From Actinomycetes bacterium (GTDB taxonomy: Bacteria > Actinomycetota > Acidimicrobiia > Acidimicrobiales > GCA-2861595), in the NCBI GenBank assembly GCA_023264975.1, contig JAHFUS010000015.1, positions 1 to 59,806 on the forward strand: a DNA stretch of 59,806 bases, read 5' to 3'. Every line of letters starts with the position of its first letter. Position 1 is the first letter of the stretch. The notes beneath the pieces were generated by a model. That model made no database searches, was not told where the DNA came from, and saw only the letters and a list, made by a program, of their open reading frames with translations. This document shows positions 46,614-56,924 of the stretch, one piece after another. A program made the translations under genes and the position numbers.

Positions 46614-49029
46614 GGCCCTGGCCAGTCGGGCCGGCACGGCCCAGGCGTGCACCATCGTCGCGAGGAACTACCTCGCCTACGCACGCGTCCTGGCGGCGTC
46701 GTTCCTCGAGCACCATCCGGGGTGGCGGTTCACCGTCGTGGTGGTCGATGCCGAACCTGGCGAGGTCGGCGCCGGCGAGACGTTCCGTGTGCTGCGACCG
46801 GCCGAATTGGGCATCCCGGACGGCGAGTGGCACCGGATGGCGACGATCTACGACGTCACCGAGTTCTCCACCGCATTGAAGCCGTTCGTCCTCCGCCGTC
46901 TCCTCGCCGAGGAGCCTGGCCCAGTCGTCTACCTGGACCCTGACATCGAGGTGCACGCCCCGTTCGGCGAGGTGGCCGGCCTGGCCCTCCGGCACGGAAT
47001 CGTCCTCACGCCGCACGTGCTCCAGCCCATGCCGCGCGACGGGTACACGCCGACGGAGGCGAACATCCTCATCTCGGGCATCTACAACCTGGGCTTCATA
47101 GCGGTGGGCCCGACCGCCGCCCCCTTCCTCGACTGGTGGGGCGAGCGACTGCGGCGCGATGCCGTCATCGACCCGCGCCGCGGCCTGTTCACCGACCAGC
47201 GCTGGATCGATTTCGTACCGGTGCTCTTCGACCACCACGTCGTACGCAGCCCGGCGTACAACGTGGCCTACTGGAACTGCTTCCAGCGGGCGCTCACCCT
47301 GGGGGCTGGGCGCTACCGGGTCGACGGGGAGCTGCTCCGCTTCTACCACTTCAGCGGTTTCGACCCCCGACGGCCCGAGCTCCTCTCCAAGCACGCGGGC
47401 GAACTGCCGCGGACGCTCCTGGAGGACTCCCCCGTCCTCGCCCGGCTGTGTCGCGACTACGCCGACCGCCTGTGCGCCGCCGGCCATGCTGACGCCGGCT
47501 CGATCCCGTACGGCCTGGGGACCTTCCCCAACGGCCTGCGCCTCGACGCTCGGGCGCGGCGGGCGCTCCGGGCGGCCATCGACGATCCGCCCGGCGAGGG
47601 TTCCCCGCCGGACCCGTTCACGCCAGGCGGTCCCGACCGGCTGCTGCAGTGGCTCCGCACGCCCGACGCCACCGGGGACGGCACTGGCGTCGCCTCGCGG
47701 TACCTCGCCGCCTTTTGGAACGAGCGGCCCGACGTCCGGTCCGCGTTCCCGGAGCTCAGCGGCCCCATCGGCGAGCGCTTCCTCGAGTGGGCCGCCCATG
47801 ACCCCGCCCTGGCGGCCGAGGTCGGCCACCCGTCGCTGCGGACGACGGCAGGGAGCGCGCCGGAGCGGTCCGCCCGCCACGTCACTGTCCCCCCGCCGGC
47901 CTCCGTCGACGTCCTGGCACCCGGCGTCACCGTGGCCGGCTATTTCACGGCCGAACTCGGCGTGGGCCAGGCCGGCCGGCTCCTCCTCTCCGGTGTCGAG
48001 GAGGCGGGCATCCCGTTCTCCACCGTCGCCTACGAGCGTACGCCCAGCTCCCAGACGCACCCGTTCCGCTCCCGCGGCGAGGCGCAGCGGTTCGACGTGA
48101 ACATCATCTGCGTCAACGCCGACCAGACGCCGATCTTTGCCCGGGACATGGGCGAGCAGTTCATGCGGGGGCCGTACAACATCGGGCTGTGGTTCTGGGA
48201 GGTCGAGGTCTTCCCGCCTTCGATGCACGGGGCCTTCGACCACGTCGACGAGGTGTGGGTGGCCAGCGAGTTCGTCGCCGAGACGATCCGGCCGCTCACC
48301 GCCAAGCCGATCCACATCGTGCCCCTTCCTGCCGTCGTCCCGTCGGCGCCGACGCACCTCACACGCCAGGACCTCGGCCTGCCGGAGGGCTTCTTGTTCC
48401 TCACCTCGTTCGACTTCTACAGCGTGGTCAGCCGCAAGAACCCCGCCGACCTCATCGACGCCTTCGCCAAGGAGTTCGAGCCTGGCGAAGCAACCCTGGT
48501 CCTCAAGACGATCAACGGGTCGGACGTCGCGGAGAGCCTGGAGGCGCTGCGGGCGCACGCGTCGCGCCACCGTGGGGTGCACGTGCTGGACGGGTACCTG
48601 CCGGCGGCCACCGTGCGGGCCCTCACCGGCCTGGCCGACTGCGTCGTGTCGCTCCACCGTTCCGAGGGCTTCGGCCTGTCCCTTCTCGAGGCGATGGCCA
48701 TGGCCAAGCCCGTGATCGCCACCGGCTACTCAGGCAACCTGGCCTTCATGGACGACGAGAACAGCTTCCTCGTCGACTACGACCTGGTGCCGGTCGGCGC
48801 CGGCAAGGAGCCCTACCCGGCCCATGCCCGCTGGGCCCAGCCCCGCGTCGACGATGCCGCCCGCCTGATGCGGCTCGTGGTCGACGACCGCCAGGCGGGC
48901 ATCGCCCGTGGCCTGGCGGCCCAGCGGGCGGTCAGCGAGCACAACACGCCCGCCCGCACGGCCGCCTTCATCGAGTCCCGGCTGCGGGACATTCGCGCCA
49001 GGGGCGTTCGAACATCGCGACGCTTCTGA
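46549..49029 (+). CDS. Two-domain glycosyltransferase
   Basis: 826 residues if started at TTG 46549, which overlaps the previous gene by 65 nt; no later ATG/GTG precedes the first domain. Residues about 35-330 are a GT-A type domain with IYDVTEFSTALKPFVLRRLL and VVYLDPDIEV, a DxD metal site. Residues about 450-826 are GT4: GYFTAELGVGQAGRLLL, LWFWEVEVFPPSMHGAFDHV, FDFYSVVSRKNPADLIDAF, VSLHRSEGFGLSLLEAMAMA. It could add two sugars in succession. Confidence 0.9.
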   Translation: MSSARGRSGWPPGSGPSAIFSRALASRAGTAQACTIVARNYLAYARVLAASFLEHHPGWRFTVVVVDAEPGEVGAGETFRVLRPAELGIPDGEWHRMATIYDVTEFSTALKPFVLRRLLAEEPGPVVYLDPDIEVHAPFGEVAGLALRHGIVLTPHVLQPMPRDGYTPTEANILISGIYNLGFIAVGPTAAPFLDWWGERLRRDAVIDPRRGLFTDQRWIDFVPVLFDHHVVRSPAYNVAYWNCFQRALTLGAGRYRVDGELLRFYHFSGFDPRRPELLSKHAGELPRTLLEDSPVLARLCRDYADRLCAAGHADAGSIPYGLGTFPNGLRLDARARRALRAAIDDPPGEGSPPDPFTPGGPDRLLQWLRTPDATGDGTGVASRYLAAFWNERPDVRSAFPELSGPIGERFLEWAAHDPALAAEVGHPSLRTTAGSAPERSARHVTVPPPASVDVLAPGVTVAGYFTAELGVGQAGRLLLSGVEEAGIPFSTVAYERTPSSQTHPFRSRGEAQRFDVNIICVNADQTPIFARDMGEQFMRGPYNIGLWFWEVEVFPPSMHGAFDHVDEVWVASEFVAETIRPLTAKPIHIVPLPAVVPSAPTHLTRQDLGLPEGFLFLTSFDFYSVVSRKNPADLIDAFAKEFEPGEATLVLKTINGSDVAESLEALRAHASRHRGVHVLDGYLPAATVRALTGLADCVVSLHRSEGFGLSLLEAMAMAKPVIATGYSGNLAFMDDENSFLVDYDLVPVGAGKEPYPAHARWAQPRVDDAARLMRLVVDDRQAGIARGLAAQRAVSEHNTPARTAAFIESRLRDIRARGVRTSRRF

Positions 49030-49050
49030 AGGGGCACTAACTTTTTCCTG

Positions 49051-49932
49051 GTGCGACTCCCGTTCGGCCGCAGCCGCCGGGGCGACCAACCGGCCGGCGG
49101 CTGGCAAACCTTGTTCGCCGGCTCGGTGGGCCAAATCCCGGTGCGGTCGGTGACCTACCTTGGCCACCCGTTCGTCTACCCGCCGGACAGCCAGGTCGGG
49201 CAGGCGATCGGCAGGGAGTGGGAGTGGGACGCCGTGCTCCGCCCCATGGTGGAGGCGCTGGTCGCCGAGGACGACCCGATCATCTGCGAGGTCGGGAGCA
49301 ACATCGGGGCGAGCATCCTCGAGATCCTGCTGGTGAAGCCGAGGGCGCGCATCTTCTCCTTCGAGCCCTCCGACGCCTTCCGGGCGGTGCTGCTGGAGAA
49401 CCTTAGGCTGGCGGGCTTCGCTACGCAGGAGGTGCTGCCCTACATCGTCGGCTCGGCGCCCGGCCAGGGCTTCATCTACACCGACGCCACCAGCGGCTCG
49501 GTGCAGGAGCTGCCGCACTATGCCCGCAGCCAGCCGGCGCGGGTGGTGAGTCTCGACGAGATCCTGGAGGGCTACGCGCCGGTGCGGTTCATCAAGATCG
49601 ACACCGACGGCAACGACGTCGAGGTCCTCCGTGGGGCGGCCGGGATCCTGGCCCGTGACCGGCCGGCAGTGTTCTTCGAGTTCTGCCCGAGCCTCATGCC
49701 CGCCGACCCGGTGGCCGAGCTGGAGTGGCTCCAGGCCGCCGGGTACCCGCAGCTCGTCTGCTTCGACCACCTCGGCCACACCGTCGGGGTCACCGAAGAT
49801 GCCGGGCAGGCCGCGGGGTGGTCGATCGACCACGGCTACTGCGACATCCTCGCCCCGCCCGACATCGAGGCTGCCCGGCCGCTCGTGGAAGCCTTCCTGG
49901 CCTCGTCTCGCGACCTCGGTCAGGCCGGCTGA
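49051..49932 (+). CDS. FkbM-family methyltransferase
   Basis: 293 residues from GTG 49051. SAM-binding motif ICEVGSNIGASILEILLVKP, FSFEPSDAFRAVLLENL, and the FkbM core VRFIKIDTDGNDVEVLRGAA followed by FFEFCPSLMP. FkbM enzymes O-methylate sugars or polyketides. Here most likely sugar O-methylation in the glycan locus. Confidence 0.9.
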   Translation: MRLPFGRSRRGDQPAGGWQTLFAGSVGQIPVRSVTYLGHPFVYPPDSQVGQAIGREWEWDAVLRPMVEALVAEDDPIICEVGSNIGASILEILLVKPRARIFSFEPSDAFRAVLLENLRLAGFATQEVLPYIVGSAPGQGFIYTDATSGSVQELPHYARSQPARVVSLDEILEGYAPVRFIKIDTDGNDVEVLRGAAGILARDRPAVFFEFCPSLMPADPVAELEWLQAAGYPQLVCFDHLGHTVGVTEDAGQAAGWSIDHGYCDILAPPDIEAARPLVEAFLASSRDLGQAG

Positions 49933-49948
49933 ACGCCGGCCCGCCCGC

Positions 49949-51052
49949 CTACGGGGCGGGGCGGCGCCCCAGGACGCGCAGGCCCCGCTTGGCGATGGAG
50001 GCCGCCGCCGGGAACCCGCTCGACGCCCGGGACAGCCGCCGGGCCACGGCGATACCGGTGGGGCCCAGGCCCCCGAGCAGCCTGCGGGTGGAGTCGAGGT
50101 CCTCCCGCACGGCGATAACGGTGCGCTGCAGCTCGGCGGCGTGGTCCTCCGCCGCCTGGAGAGCGCCGTGGCGGAGCGCCTCGCATTCGGTCCGGATGTT
50201 GGTGAGGGCGCGGTCCATCTTCTCGTACTCCGCCCGCAGTCGGCCGAGCTGGTACGGCATCAACCCGAGTTGCGTCTGGAGCGCCTCGTTCCTGGCCCGG
50301 GCGGCGGCCAGGTACCGCTCGTACGACGTCGCCGCCAGCCGCAGGTCCTCGAGTTGGCGCACGTGCTCGTGCACCACGTAGTTGTCGAAGATGTTCACCG
50401 GGACCTCGAACACCTCGCGCAGGTGCAGGTCCTCCTCGCGGACGTAATAGCGGTTGAGGCCGTCGAAGGTGGCGAAGGTGTAGCCGGCGGCCAGGAGGAT
50501 CTTCTCCCAGTCCTCGTGGGCGGGCACGGCCGAACCTGGCTTGGTGGCCTCGACGAGCACGATGCGGGGCCGGAAGCGCTCGAAGTCGGCGCCCTCCAGG
50601 ACGTGGCGCTCGAAGCCCTCGACATCGACGGACAGGAAATCGATGGTGGTCGTGCCGACGTGCTCCTCGCAGACGGCGGCAAGGGTGGTGACCGGGACGG
50701 AGCGCTCGACGAGCTTCCAGCCGGCCTCGCGGTGGTGGCGCGCGATCTCCGGCGAGAACGACGACAGCCCCGTGCCTGGCGGCGACTCGAACAGCGTGAG
50801 CGAGCCCTCCTCGTCGGAGATGCCCACGTTGAGGTTGACGTCGCGGTCGCGGTCCGCTGCCAGCCGGCCGAACACCTCGGGCACCGGCTCGATGTTGATG
50901 CCGTGCCAGCCCTGGTCGTAGAAGTGCTTGGTGACCGAGTGCACCACAGGGTCGTGGGCGCCGACGTCGATGTAGAAGCCCTTGATCCCCCGGGCGAAGG
51001 CACGGTCCAGCAGGACGTCCTCACGGTTCTGGGCGAAGGAGGTGAAGCTCAT
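49949..51052 (-). CDS. FkbM methyltransferase with coiled-coil tail
   Basis: 367 residues from ATG 51052 (ATGA overlap with the upstream gene). Residues 1-230: FAQNREDVLLDRAFARGIKG, FYIDVGAHDPVVHSVTKHFY, INIEPVPEVFGRL, and IDFLSVDVEGFERHVLEGAD. Residues about 250-330 are a coiled coil (YERYLAAARARNEALQTQLG), with a basic tail. Closely similar in plan to the gene at 56019-56918. Confidence 0.9.
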   Translation of the reverse strand: MSFTSFAQNREDVLLDRAFARGIKGFYIDVGAHDPVVHSVTKHFYDQGWHGINIEPVPEVFGRLAADRDRDVNLNVGISDEEGSLTLFESPPGTGLSSFSPEIARHHREAGWKLVERSVPVTTLAAVCEEHVGTTTIDFLSVDVEGFERHVLEGADFERFRPRIVLVEATKPGSAVPAHEDWEKILLAAGYTFATFDGLNRYYVREEDLHLREVFEVPVNIFDNYVVHEHVRQLEDLRLAATSYERYLAAARARNEALQTQLGLMPYQLGRLRAEYEKMDRALTNIRTECEALRHGALQAAEDHAAELQRTVIAVREDLDSTRRLLGGLGPTGIAVARRLSRASSGFPAAASIAKRGLRVLGRRPAP

Positions 51053-53328
51053 CTGCCGTTCCTTCCGTTGCTGTGCTCGGGCGCCCACCAACCGGCGGCC
51101 GCCCGCACGGGCTCTTCCGGGTCGGCCTGGAGACGGGTGAGGGCGGCAGCGATGGCCGGGTGGGCCAAGGTGTCGGGCGCCTCGGCCGACAGCACCTGGG
51201 CGATGTAGGCGCGGCAGTGCAGGTTGGGGCTGGCGCTCTCGGCCACGAACCTGTCGATCCGCGCCGCCGATGACAATGACGGCTCGACGGTCCACCCGGC
51301 GGGCCGGGAGGCACCCTTCTTGAGCGCCAGCACGTCGACCTCGGTCTGGGGCTGGGCGTCGCCCGTGCGGACGTGGATCAGCCGGTCGGGCTCGACGATG
51401 TAGCCGGTGTACCCCGTCGCCTCCAGCTCGCGGACGATGTCGTCGGGATCGATGCCGGCCAGGCGGAGCGTGTGCCCGTTGGACTCGAACAGCAGAGCGG
51501 GCGCGGCCGGCCCGGCGAGCATCCTGCTCATCCCCCGCAGGGCGCGCAGCTCGGACCCCTCGACATCCATCTTCACGAAGGCGGCGCCACCCCATCCGAA
51601 CTCGAACAACAGCTCGTCGACGGTTACCGCCGGCACGGTGGTCTCCGTCGGTGTCGCGTCGTCGGACGTGACACGGCCCCACGGACCGTTGGACGAGAAC
51701 GTGACGTCGGCCGGCCCGTCCATGGCGGCAGCTCGGACCACGTGCAGTTCGCTGAAGCCGTTGAGCGCGGCGCTCGCCCGCAGCATGGCCGCGTTCTCCG
51801 CCGACGCCTCGACGGCCAGGACCTTGCACCCGCGAGCCGCCGCCGCCAGCGCGAAGGTGCCGACGTGCGCCCCCAGGTCGAGGACGCACTGACCGGGGCC
51901 CACCATGGCCAGCATCAGGTCGACCAGGAACAGGTTGGCCGGGACGATCCCGTGGCCGGCGGCGAAGTAGTCGGCGATGGGATCGCCGATGGTGGGGTCG
52001 ACCACGACCGTGAACTGGATGTCCTCGCTGACGACCACCTCGGCGACCGTCCAGTTCGGCGCGAGCTCGAAGTCGGCGCCCTCGGCCCTGTCGAGGAGGG
52101 CGACCTGCGTGGTGGCGAGCCGGATGACCTCGTCGGCGTTCGCCTCGACCACCGACGCGAACTCGCGCGTGGTGTCGACCCAGCGCACGACCTGCGAGAC
52201 CTGGTCGTCGAGCACGGCCACCCTCGCGGCTGCCCTCGCTTCGCTCGACGCGATCACGGCCGCGTCCTCCTCGAGTCGCTCGGCGTGGTCCGCCCACGAC
52301 ACGGGTGCCGGCCTCGACGCGGCCGGGGCTGCGGACGCCGGCCCGTCGGCTCCGGCGGCCGACGCACCTGCCCGGTAGAGGGCGGCCGCCTTGTTGCTCT
52401 CGGCGATGGACAGCTGGACCTCGGCGGTCGGGCGGGCCCACTCGTTCGGGGTGACCGGGTAGTTGTCGGGCTTGCGCAGCGCCAGGTGCACCGAGCCGAA
52501 CACGTACCCGTCGTGCACCATCACGACGTGGGGGAAGTCCCAGAAGGCGAACTCGGTGGGCTGGGCGGCGGGGCCGATCTCCGCCATGCGCGCGTCATGG
52601 TCGATCTTCGACGCCACCAACCCGCGCTGGGTGGCCAGGGTGGCCTCCGACACGGTGTCGTCGAACTCGTCGACCGGCTCCAGGCCGCTGGCCTCGACGA
52701 TGAACCGACGGATCTGCTCCGCCGAGAACAGCAGCGTGAGCCCGGGCCAGCCCATCCCGCCGGGCGGGCCGGTCAGTTTGAACTCGGTGGAGACGCTCAG
52801 GATGCCGCCCGGCTTGAGCACGCGGCCCATCTCGTAGGCCGCATGGGCGACGTCGAGCAGCTGGCCGAAGTGCTCGATGGAGCCCGACGAGAAGATGCCG
52901 TCGAACATGGCGTCCGGGTACCGCAGGGACCTGGCGTCCATGTGCTGGACCACGAGGCGGGTGGGGTCGAAGTCGTACGGCGCCAGCGCCTCCGGCTCCA
53001 CGAGCATGGTCATGGGCGCTATGGCGTCCCACTCCTCGGCGAACAGGTAGCGGTCGGTCGCGAAGACCTGGTGCACGTGGCGGCTGAGGTAGAAGACGGT
53101 GTCCTCCGTGCCGACGGCGACACCGAGGATCGTGGCGTCGGGCCGCAGGGCGCCGTGGTCGCGCAGCGTTCGCACGGCCATCGCGACCTCCCAGTCCTTG
53201 CGGTGCTCGCTGCCGACCGGGAAGTCCTGCGAAAACGACGCGACCTTGTAGCTCGAGATCTCGCGGATGACGGACGCCAGCTCGGGGTCGGCGAAGTCCT
53301 CGAGCTCACAGAGCTTGTTGAACCTCAA
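51049..53328 (-). CDS. Fused methyltransferase: class I plus FkbM
   Basis: 759 residues from TTG 53328, which overlaps the stop of the upstream gene. Residues about 60-235: a SAM methyltransferase of Methyltransf_11 type (ILGVAVGTEDTVFYLSRHVH, DGIFSSGSIEHFGQLLDVAH, MGRVLKPGGILSVSTEF). A helical linker follows, residues about 330-440. Residues about 445-680: FkbM-type domain (QCVLDLGAHVGTFALAAAAR, AAFVKMDVEGSELRALRGMS). The C-terminal 70 residues are helical. Two methylation domains in one chain suggest coordinated modification of a glycan or its carrier. Confidence 0.88.
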   Translation of the reverse strand: MRFNKLCELEDFADPELASVIREISSYKVASFSQDFPVGSEHRKDWEVAMAVRTLRDHGALRPDATILGVAVGTEDTVFYLSRHVHQVFATDRYLFAEEWDAIAPMTMLVEPEALAPYDFDPTRLVVQHMDARSLRYPDAMFDGIFSSGSIEHFGQLLDVAHAAYEMGRVLKPGGILSVSTEFKLTGPPGGMGWPGLTLLFSAEQIRRFIVEASGLEPVDEFDDTVSEATLATQRGLVASKIDHDARMAEIGPAAQPTEFAFWDFPHVVMVHDGYVFGSVHLALRKPDNYPVTPNEWARPTAEVQLSIAESNKAAALYRAGASAAGADGPASAAPAASRPAPVSWADHAERLEEDAAVIASSEARAAARVAVLDDQVSQVVRWVDTTREFASVVEANADEVIRLATTQVALLDRAEGADFELAPNWTVAEVVVSEDIQFTVVVDPTIGDPIADYFAAGHGIVPANLFLVDLMLAMVGPGQCVLDLGAHVGTFALAAAARGCKVLAVEASAENAAMLRASAALNGFSELHVVRAAAMDGPADVTFSSNGPWGRVTSDDATPTETTVPAVTVDELLFEFGWGGAAFVKMDVEGSELRALRGMSRMLAGPAAPALLFESNGHTLRLAGIDPDDIVRELEATGYTGYIVEPDRLIHVRTGDAQPQTEVDVLALKKGASRPAGWTVEPSLSSAARIDRFVAESASPNLHCRAYIAQVLSAEAPDTLAHPAIAAALTRLQADPEEPVRAAAGWWAPEHSNGRNGR

Positions 53329-55838
53329 GCCACGACTCCGGCGTCGGGGGCCCAGGTAACGGGCGAGCCGGGCCCGTCGACAGTGGCGGTGCGCAACCGG
53401 ACTTCGTGCATGACTCTGCTGTACCCCTCCGCCATGGCGGCCACCGTGGCGTGCCGCTCGAACCAGGACCGCGCGGCACCCGAGACCACGGCGGCCAGAC
53501 GTGGGTCTCGGGCCAGCGCCGTGAGGTGCCCCGATACCGCAGCGACCTCGCCCGAGTCGCTCGGGACCCGGAGGCAGGCTCCGTCGGGAATGGACGCCCA
53601 GTCGTCGAGGGAACTCATCACCACTGGCTTGCCGGCGCCGAGGGCCCGCATGAGGATCGCCGACATGTGGCTGGCCGACGGTGCCCGGAGGTTCACGACG
53701 ACATCGCAGGCGGCCAGCTCCAGATCGAAAGTTTCGCGCCGCACATGGCCCCGGAACCGGAGGTGCTCGGCCACGCCGACGTCGTGTGCCAGCTCCACCA
53801 AGCCGTCAGCATAGCTGGGCGTCAGTGCCCGCCCCACGACGACGAGCAGCGCGTCGGGACGCTGGGCGACGAGCTCAGGCAGGGCGAGGATGCACTGCGC
53901 CAGGCGCTTGGTCTCGTGCACGATGCCGAAGGCCGAGACGATGAAGGCGCCGGGCGGGTAGCCGAGCGCCCGCCTGGCCCGGTCCCGGCGGAGTGTGCCG
54001 CGGGCGGGGCGCGGGGCGGCAACGCCCATGCCGACCACCGTCACCTCGGCATCCGGGCACTCACGCCGGAGCCGTCGTGCCGCATCCTCGGTGTGGACCA
54101 CGACGGCGTGCGAACCGGCCGTGACGCTGCGCAGCATCGGGTGGCTCCGGAGGAAGTCGACGCTGAAGGCGTCCCGCTCGCTTCCCTGCAGGGAAGAGAA
54201 GCGCTCGGCGAACCGGCGCCGGACGGCCTCACCCTCGATCGCCCCCAGGGCGCGCAGGAAAGGTTCGAAGTCGCCGGACGTGTGGCACCGGTCGTAGAGG
54301 ACCGGGCTGACCCCGAGATCGTGGAGCACCACGATCCCGGCGTGGCGCTGAAGCTGCTGATAGATGTACCAGTGGAACTTCGAGTTGCCCATCTGGTAGA
54401 TCGTCACGTCGAACGGGCGCTGGGCGTGCCGCCGGTCGAAGGCTGACGCGTGATAGACGCGGAAACGTTCGAGGAGGGCGGCATCGGGCAGGTACCCGCC
54501 GTCGACGAAGACCTCGATCTCGAAGCGGCGGTCGAGCTGCTGCAACAGCTCGACCGCGTAGTCGGCGATGCCCGTCTGCAGGGGAGGCAGCGGCGTCCAC
54601 ATGGCCACCCGCATGCGGCCCGGCGCAGCGACGGCGGCGGGACGCCCGGGCTGCTCGCCCGCGGCTGTCCGCTGGAAGCACCGCAGGGTGGCCTCGCCCA
54701 ACGCTGCCGCGCTGAACCGGGAGGCCTGCTCCAGGCCCTTATCCCGCATCCTGCGCCGCAGGCCCGCGTCGCCAGCGACGTCATGCATGGCCGATGTGAG
54801 ACCGTCGACATCGTCGGGATCCACCACGACGGCGGCATCGCCCGCCACCTCGGGGAGCGACGACGAGGTGCTCGTGATCACCGGCGCCCCGCAGCTCATC
54901 GCCTCGAGGACGGGGTACCCGAAGCCCTCGTACCGGGAAGGGTGCACGACGACGGTGGCGAGGCCGTAGAGCGCAGCCAGCTGCTGATCGGTGACGACAC
55001 CCACGAACACCAGGTCGTCGACGATCCCCAGGCGGGAGGCGATACCCCGGATGGTGGCTTCCTCCGGCGGGCCGAAGTGGCCCCCGAGCAGCAGCGGGAG
55101 ACGTGTTCGGACAGGCGCCGGCAAGGCGGCGTAGGCCTCCAGCAGGACGACCACGTTCTTCGACTGGTGGAGCGCAGAGACGGCGAAGGCGAACGACTCG
55201 GGGACCCGCCCCCATCGGGACAGCACGGCGCGGGCCAGGGCCGGGGGCATGGGCGCGAAGACCTCGTCGGCCGCCGGGTAGGCGACGTCGACCCGGTGGG
55301 GCTGGATGCCCACGTAGAGCTCGGCGTCCTTCTTGGCCGACTCCGAGATGGCGAGCACCCGGTCCGCCCGCGTCACCAGCTCGAGGGCGCGGAAGTACGG
55401 CCCCTCGTGCCCGTCGCTCAGGTAGTGCGAGGGATACACGAGGGGGATGAGGTCGTAGAGCGTGGCCACCACTGGGCAGGCGTCGAACTGCGGCACCAGC
55501 GGCTCCCAGAGCAGGAACGGTGTGGCCGCGTGGTAGAGCCCGACATCCAGGCTGCAAAGCCACTCCTGGAGCTCCTCGCCCCTGCGCAGCGTTTCGTCGA
55601 AGCCGCACGCCGGGTCCGACGTCCAGGCCGGAGGGACCGTGACGAAGGCGTTCTCCGCCGACCGGATGCCCGGCGCGAGGAGGGAAACGTCGGCCGTCGG
55701 GTCGCACAGGACGAGGTAGTCGTTGGCCTGGTCGAGGGCGAGAACGGCGCTGAGCTGCTGCTGGGTGAACCTCCCCATGCCACGGTTGATCCACCGCTCG
55801 CCCACGACGAGGATCCTGAGGTCGACGGCGATCCTCAC
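53325..55838 (-). CDS. Tandem GT4 glycosyltransferase
   Basis: 837 residues from GTG 55838. Two GT-B units. First, residues about 1-385: [74 protein letters not shown]. Second, residues about 395-820: [55 protein letters not shown], then [19 protein letters not shown] at the usual E-x7-E region. The second unit lacks the standard Glu pair, so its catalytic status is less certain. Confidence 0.9.
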   Translation of the reverse strand: MRIAVDLRILVVGERWINRGMGRFTQQQLSAVLALDQANDYLVLCDPTADVSLLAPGIRSAENAFVTVPPAWTSDPACGFDETLRRGEELQEWLCSLDVGLYHAATPFLLWEPLVPQFDACPVVATLYDLIPLVYPSHYLSDGHEGPYFRALELVTRADRVLAISESAKKDAELYVGIQPHRVDVAYPAADEVFAPMPPALARAVLSRWGRVPESFAFAVSALHQSKNVVVLLEAYAALPAPVRTRLPLLLGGHFGPPEEATIRGIASRLGIVDDLVFVGVVTDQQLAALYGLATVVVHPSRYEGFGYPVLEAMSCGAPVITSTSSSLPEVAGDAAVVVDPDDVDGLTSAMHDVAGDAGLRRRMRDKGLEQASRFSAAALGEATLRCFQRTAAGEQPGRPAAVAAPGRMRVAMWTPLPPLQTGIADYAVELLQQLDRRFEIEVFVDGGYLPDAALLERFRVYHASAFDRRHAQRPFDVTIYQMGNSKFHWYIYQQLQRHAGIVVLHDLGVSPVLYDRCHTSGDFEPFLRALGAIEGEAVRRRFAERFSSLQGSERDAFSVDFLRSHPMLRSVTAGSHAVVVHTEDAARRLRRECPDAEVTVVGMGVAAPRPARGTLRRDRARRALGYPPGAFIVSAFGIVHETKRLAQCILALPELVAQRPDALLVVVGRALTPSYADGLVELAHDVGVAEHLRFRGHVRRETFDLELAACDVVVNLRAPSASHMSAILMRALGAGKPVVMSSLDDWASIPDGACLRVPSDSGEVAAVSGHLTALARDPRLAAVVSGAARSWFERHATVAAMAEGYSRVMHEVRLRTATVDGPGSPVTWAPDAGVVA

Positions 55839-56018
55839 GCAGCCGGAGACTACCCGGTGCCGCGCGGCGACCGACGAATCATGGCCCCCTGTGAGGTCGA
55901 CCACTACACTCGGCGTCGGCCAGGCAGGACCACGGTTGACTGGCGGGCCGACGCACCACCCGGTCCCGATCGACCGGTCGCCGCGGCACAGCGGCCGACG
56001 GTCAAGAGGAACAGCTGC

Positions 56019-56918
56019 ATGCCCATGGTCTCGTATGCCCACAACGGCGAGGACGTCGTGCTGGCGCGGGTGTTCGGTGACCGGCGGGCGGGCTTCTACG
56101 TCGACGTCGGGGCGGGCCATCCGGAGGTCGACTCCGTCACCAAGCACTTCTACGACCTCGGGTGGCGGGGCATAAACGTGGAGCCGGTGGCCGAGAAGCT
56201 GGCGCTGCTCGGCAAGGAACGGCCGCGCGACGTGAACCTGGGGACGGCGCTCGCCGAACAGGCCGGGGAGGCCGTGCAGCGGTACGAGGAGCGGACGGCG
56301 CAGGTCTCGACCCTCCAAGCCGTCCTCGACGCACACGCGGACGCCACGATCGACTTCCTCAAGATCGACGTGGAGGGCCACGAGGAGCAGGTCCTGCGGG
56401 GCGTGGACTTCGGAGTCTGGCGGCCGCGGGTCGTGGTGGTGGAGGCGACCCAGCCGAGCTCGACCGAGGCATCCCACGAGGCGTGGGAGCCACTTCTGGT
56501 CTCGCACGGCTACGAGCACCGGTTGTTCGACGGGCTCAACCGCTTCTACATCCGGGAGGAGGACCGGGACGCCCTCGGCCCCGCCCTGTCGGCGCCGGCC
56601 AACGTCCTCGACGACTTCATGCCGTTCCGCTTCTCCACGGATCACAGCGAGGCCCGCGCCCGCCGGGCGGAAGCGGAACTGCACGCCGCGCAGGACGCCG
56701 TCGAGGAGCTGCGCGACGAGCTCGGCCGCATCGAACGAGCAGCAGAGGCGGCCCGCGGCGTCGCCGCCCGGGAGGGCCTGCGCCGCGTGGTTGCGGAGAA
56801 GGCGGCGGCCGAGGCGGCCGGCGAGCTGGAAGCCCTCCGGGGCACGGCCACGTTCCGCTACACGGCCGAGTTGCGCCGGCTCTACGGCTCGCTCCGGCGA
56901 CTGGCGGGCGGCCGCTGA
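56019..56918 (+). CDS. FkbM methyltransferase with coiled-coil tail
   Basis: 299 residues from ATG 56019 (AGAGGA, 8 nt). MVSYAHNGEDVVLARVFGDR, GFYVDVGAGHPEVDSVTKHF, INVEPVAEKLALL and ATIDFLKIDVEGHEEQVLRG define the FkbM domain. The C-terminus is a coiled coil (residues about 215-275) closing with ATFRYTAELRRLYGSLRRL, the same tail type as the protein at 46305. A paralogue of the gene at 49949-51052. Confidence 0.9.
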   Translation: MPMVSYAHNGEDVVLARVFGDRRAGFYVDVGAGHPEVDSVTKHFYDLGWRGINVEPVAEKLALLGKERPRDVNLGTALAEQAGEAVQRYEERTAQVSTLQAVLDAHADATIDFLKIDVEGHEEQVLRGVDFGVWRPRVVVVEATQPSSTEASHEAWEPLLVSHGYEHRLFDGLNRFYIREEDRDALGPALSAPANVLDDFMPFRFSTDHSEARARRAEAELHAAQDAVEELRDELGRIERAAEAARGVAAREGLRRVVAEKAAAEAAGELEALRGTATFRYTAELRRLYGSLRRLAGGR

Positions 56919-56924
56919 GCGGCT

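Noticed and set aside
53325-56684. An 1119-codon frame for the tandem glycosyltransferase
   Set aside because: Residues before GTG 55838 are antisense to the FkbM gene at 56019 and lack glycosyltransferase features.
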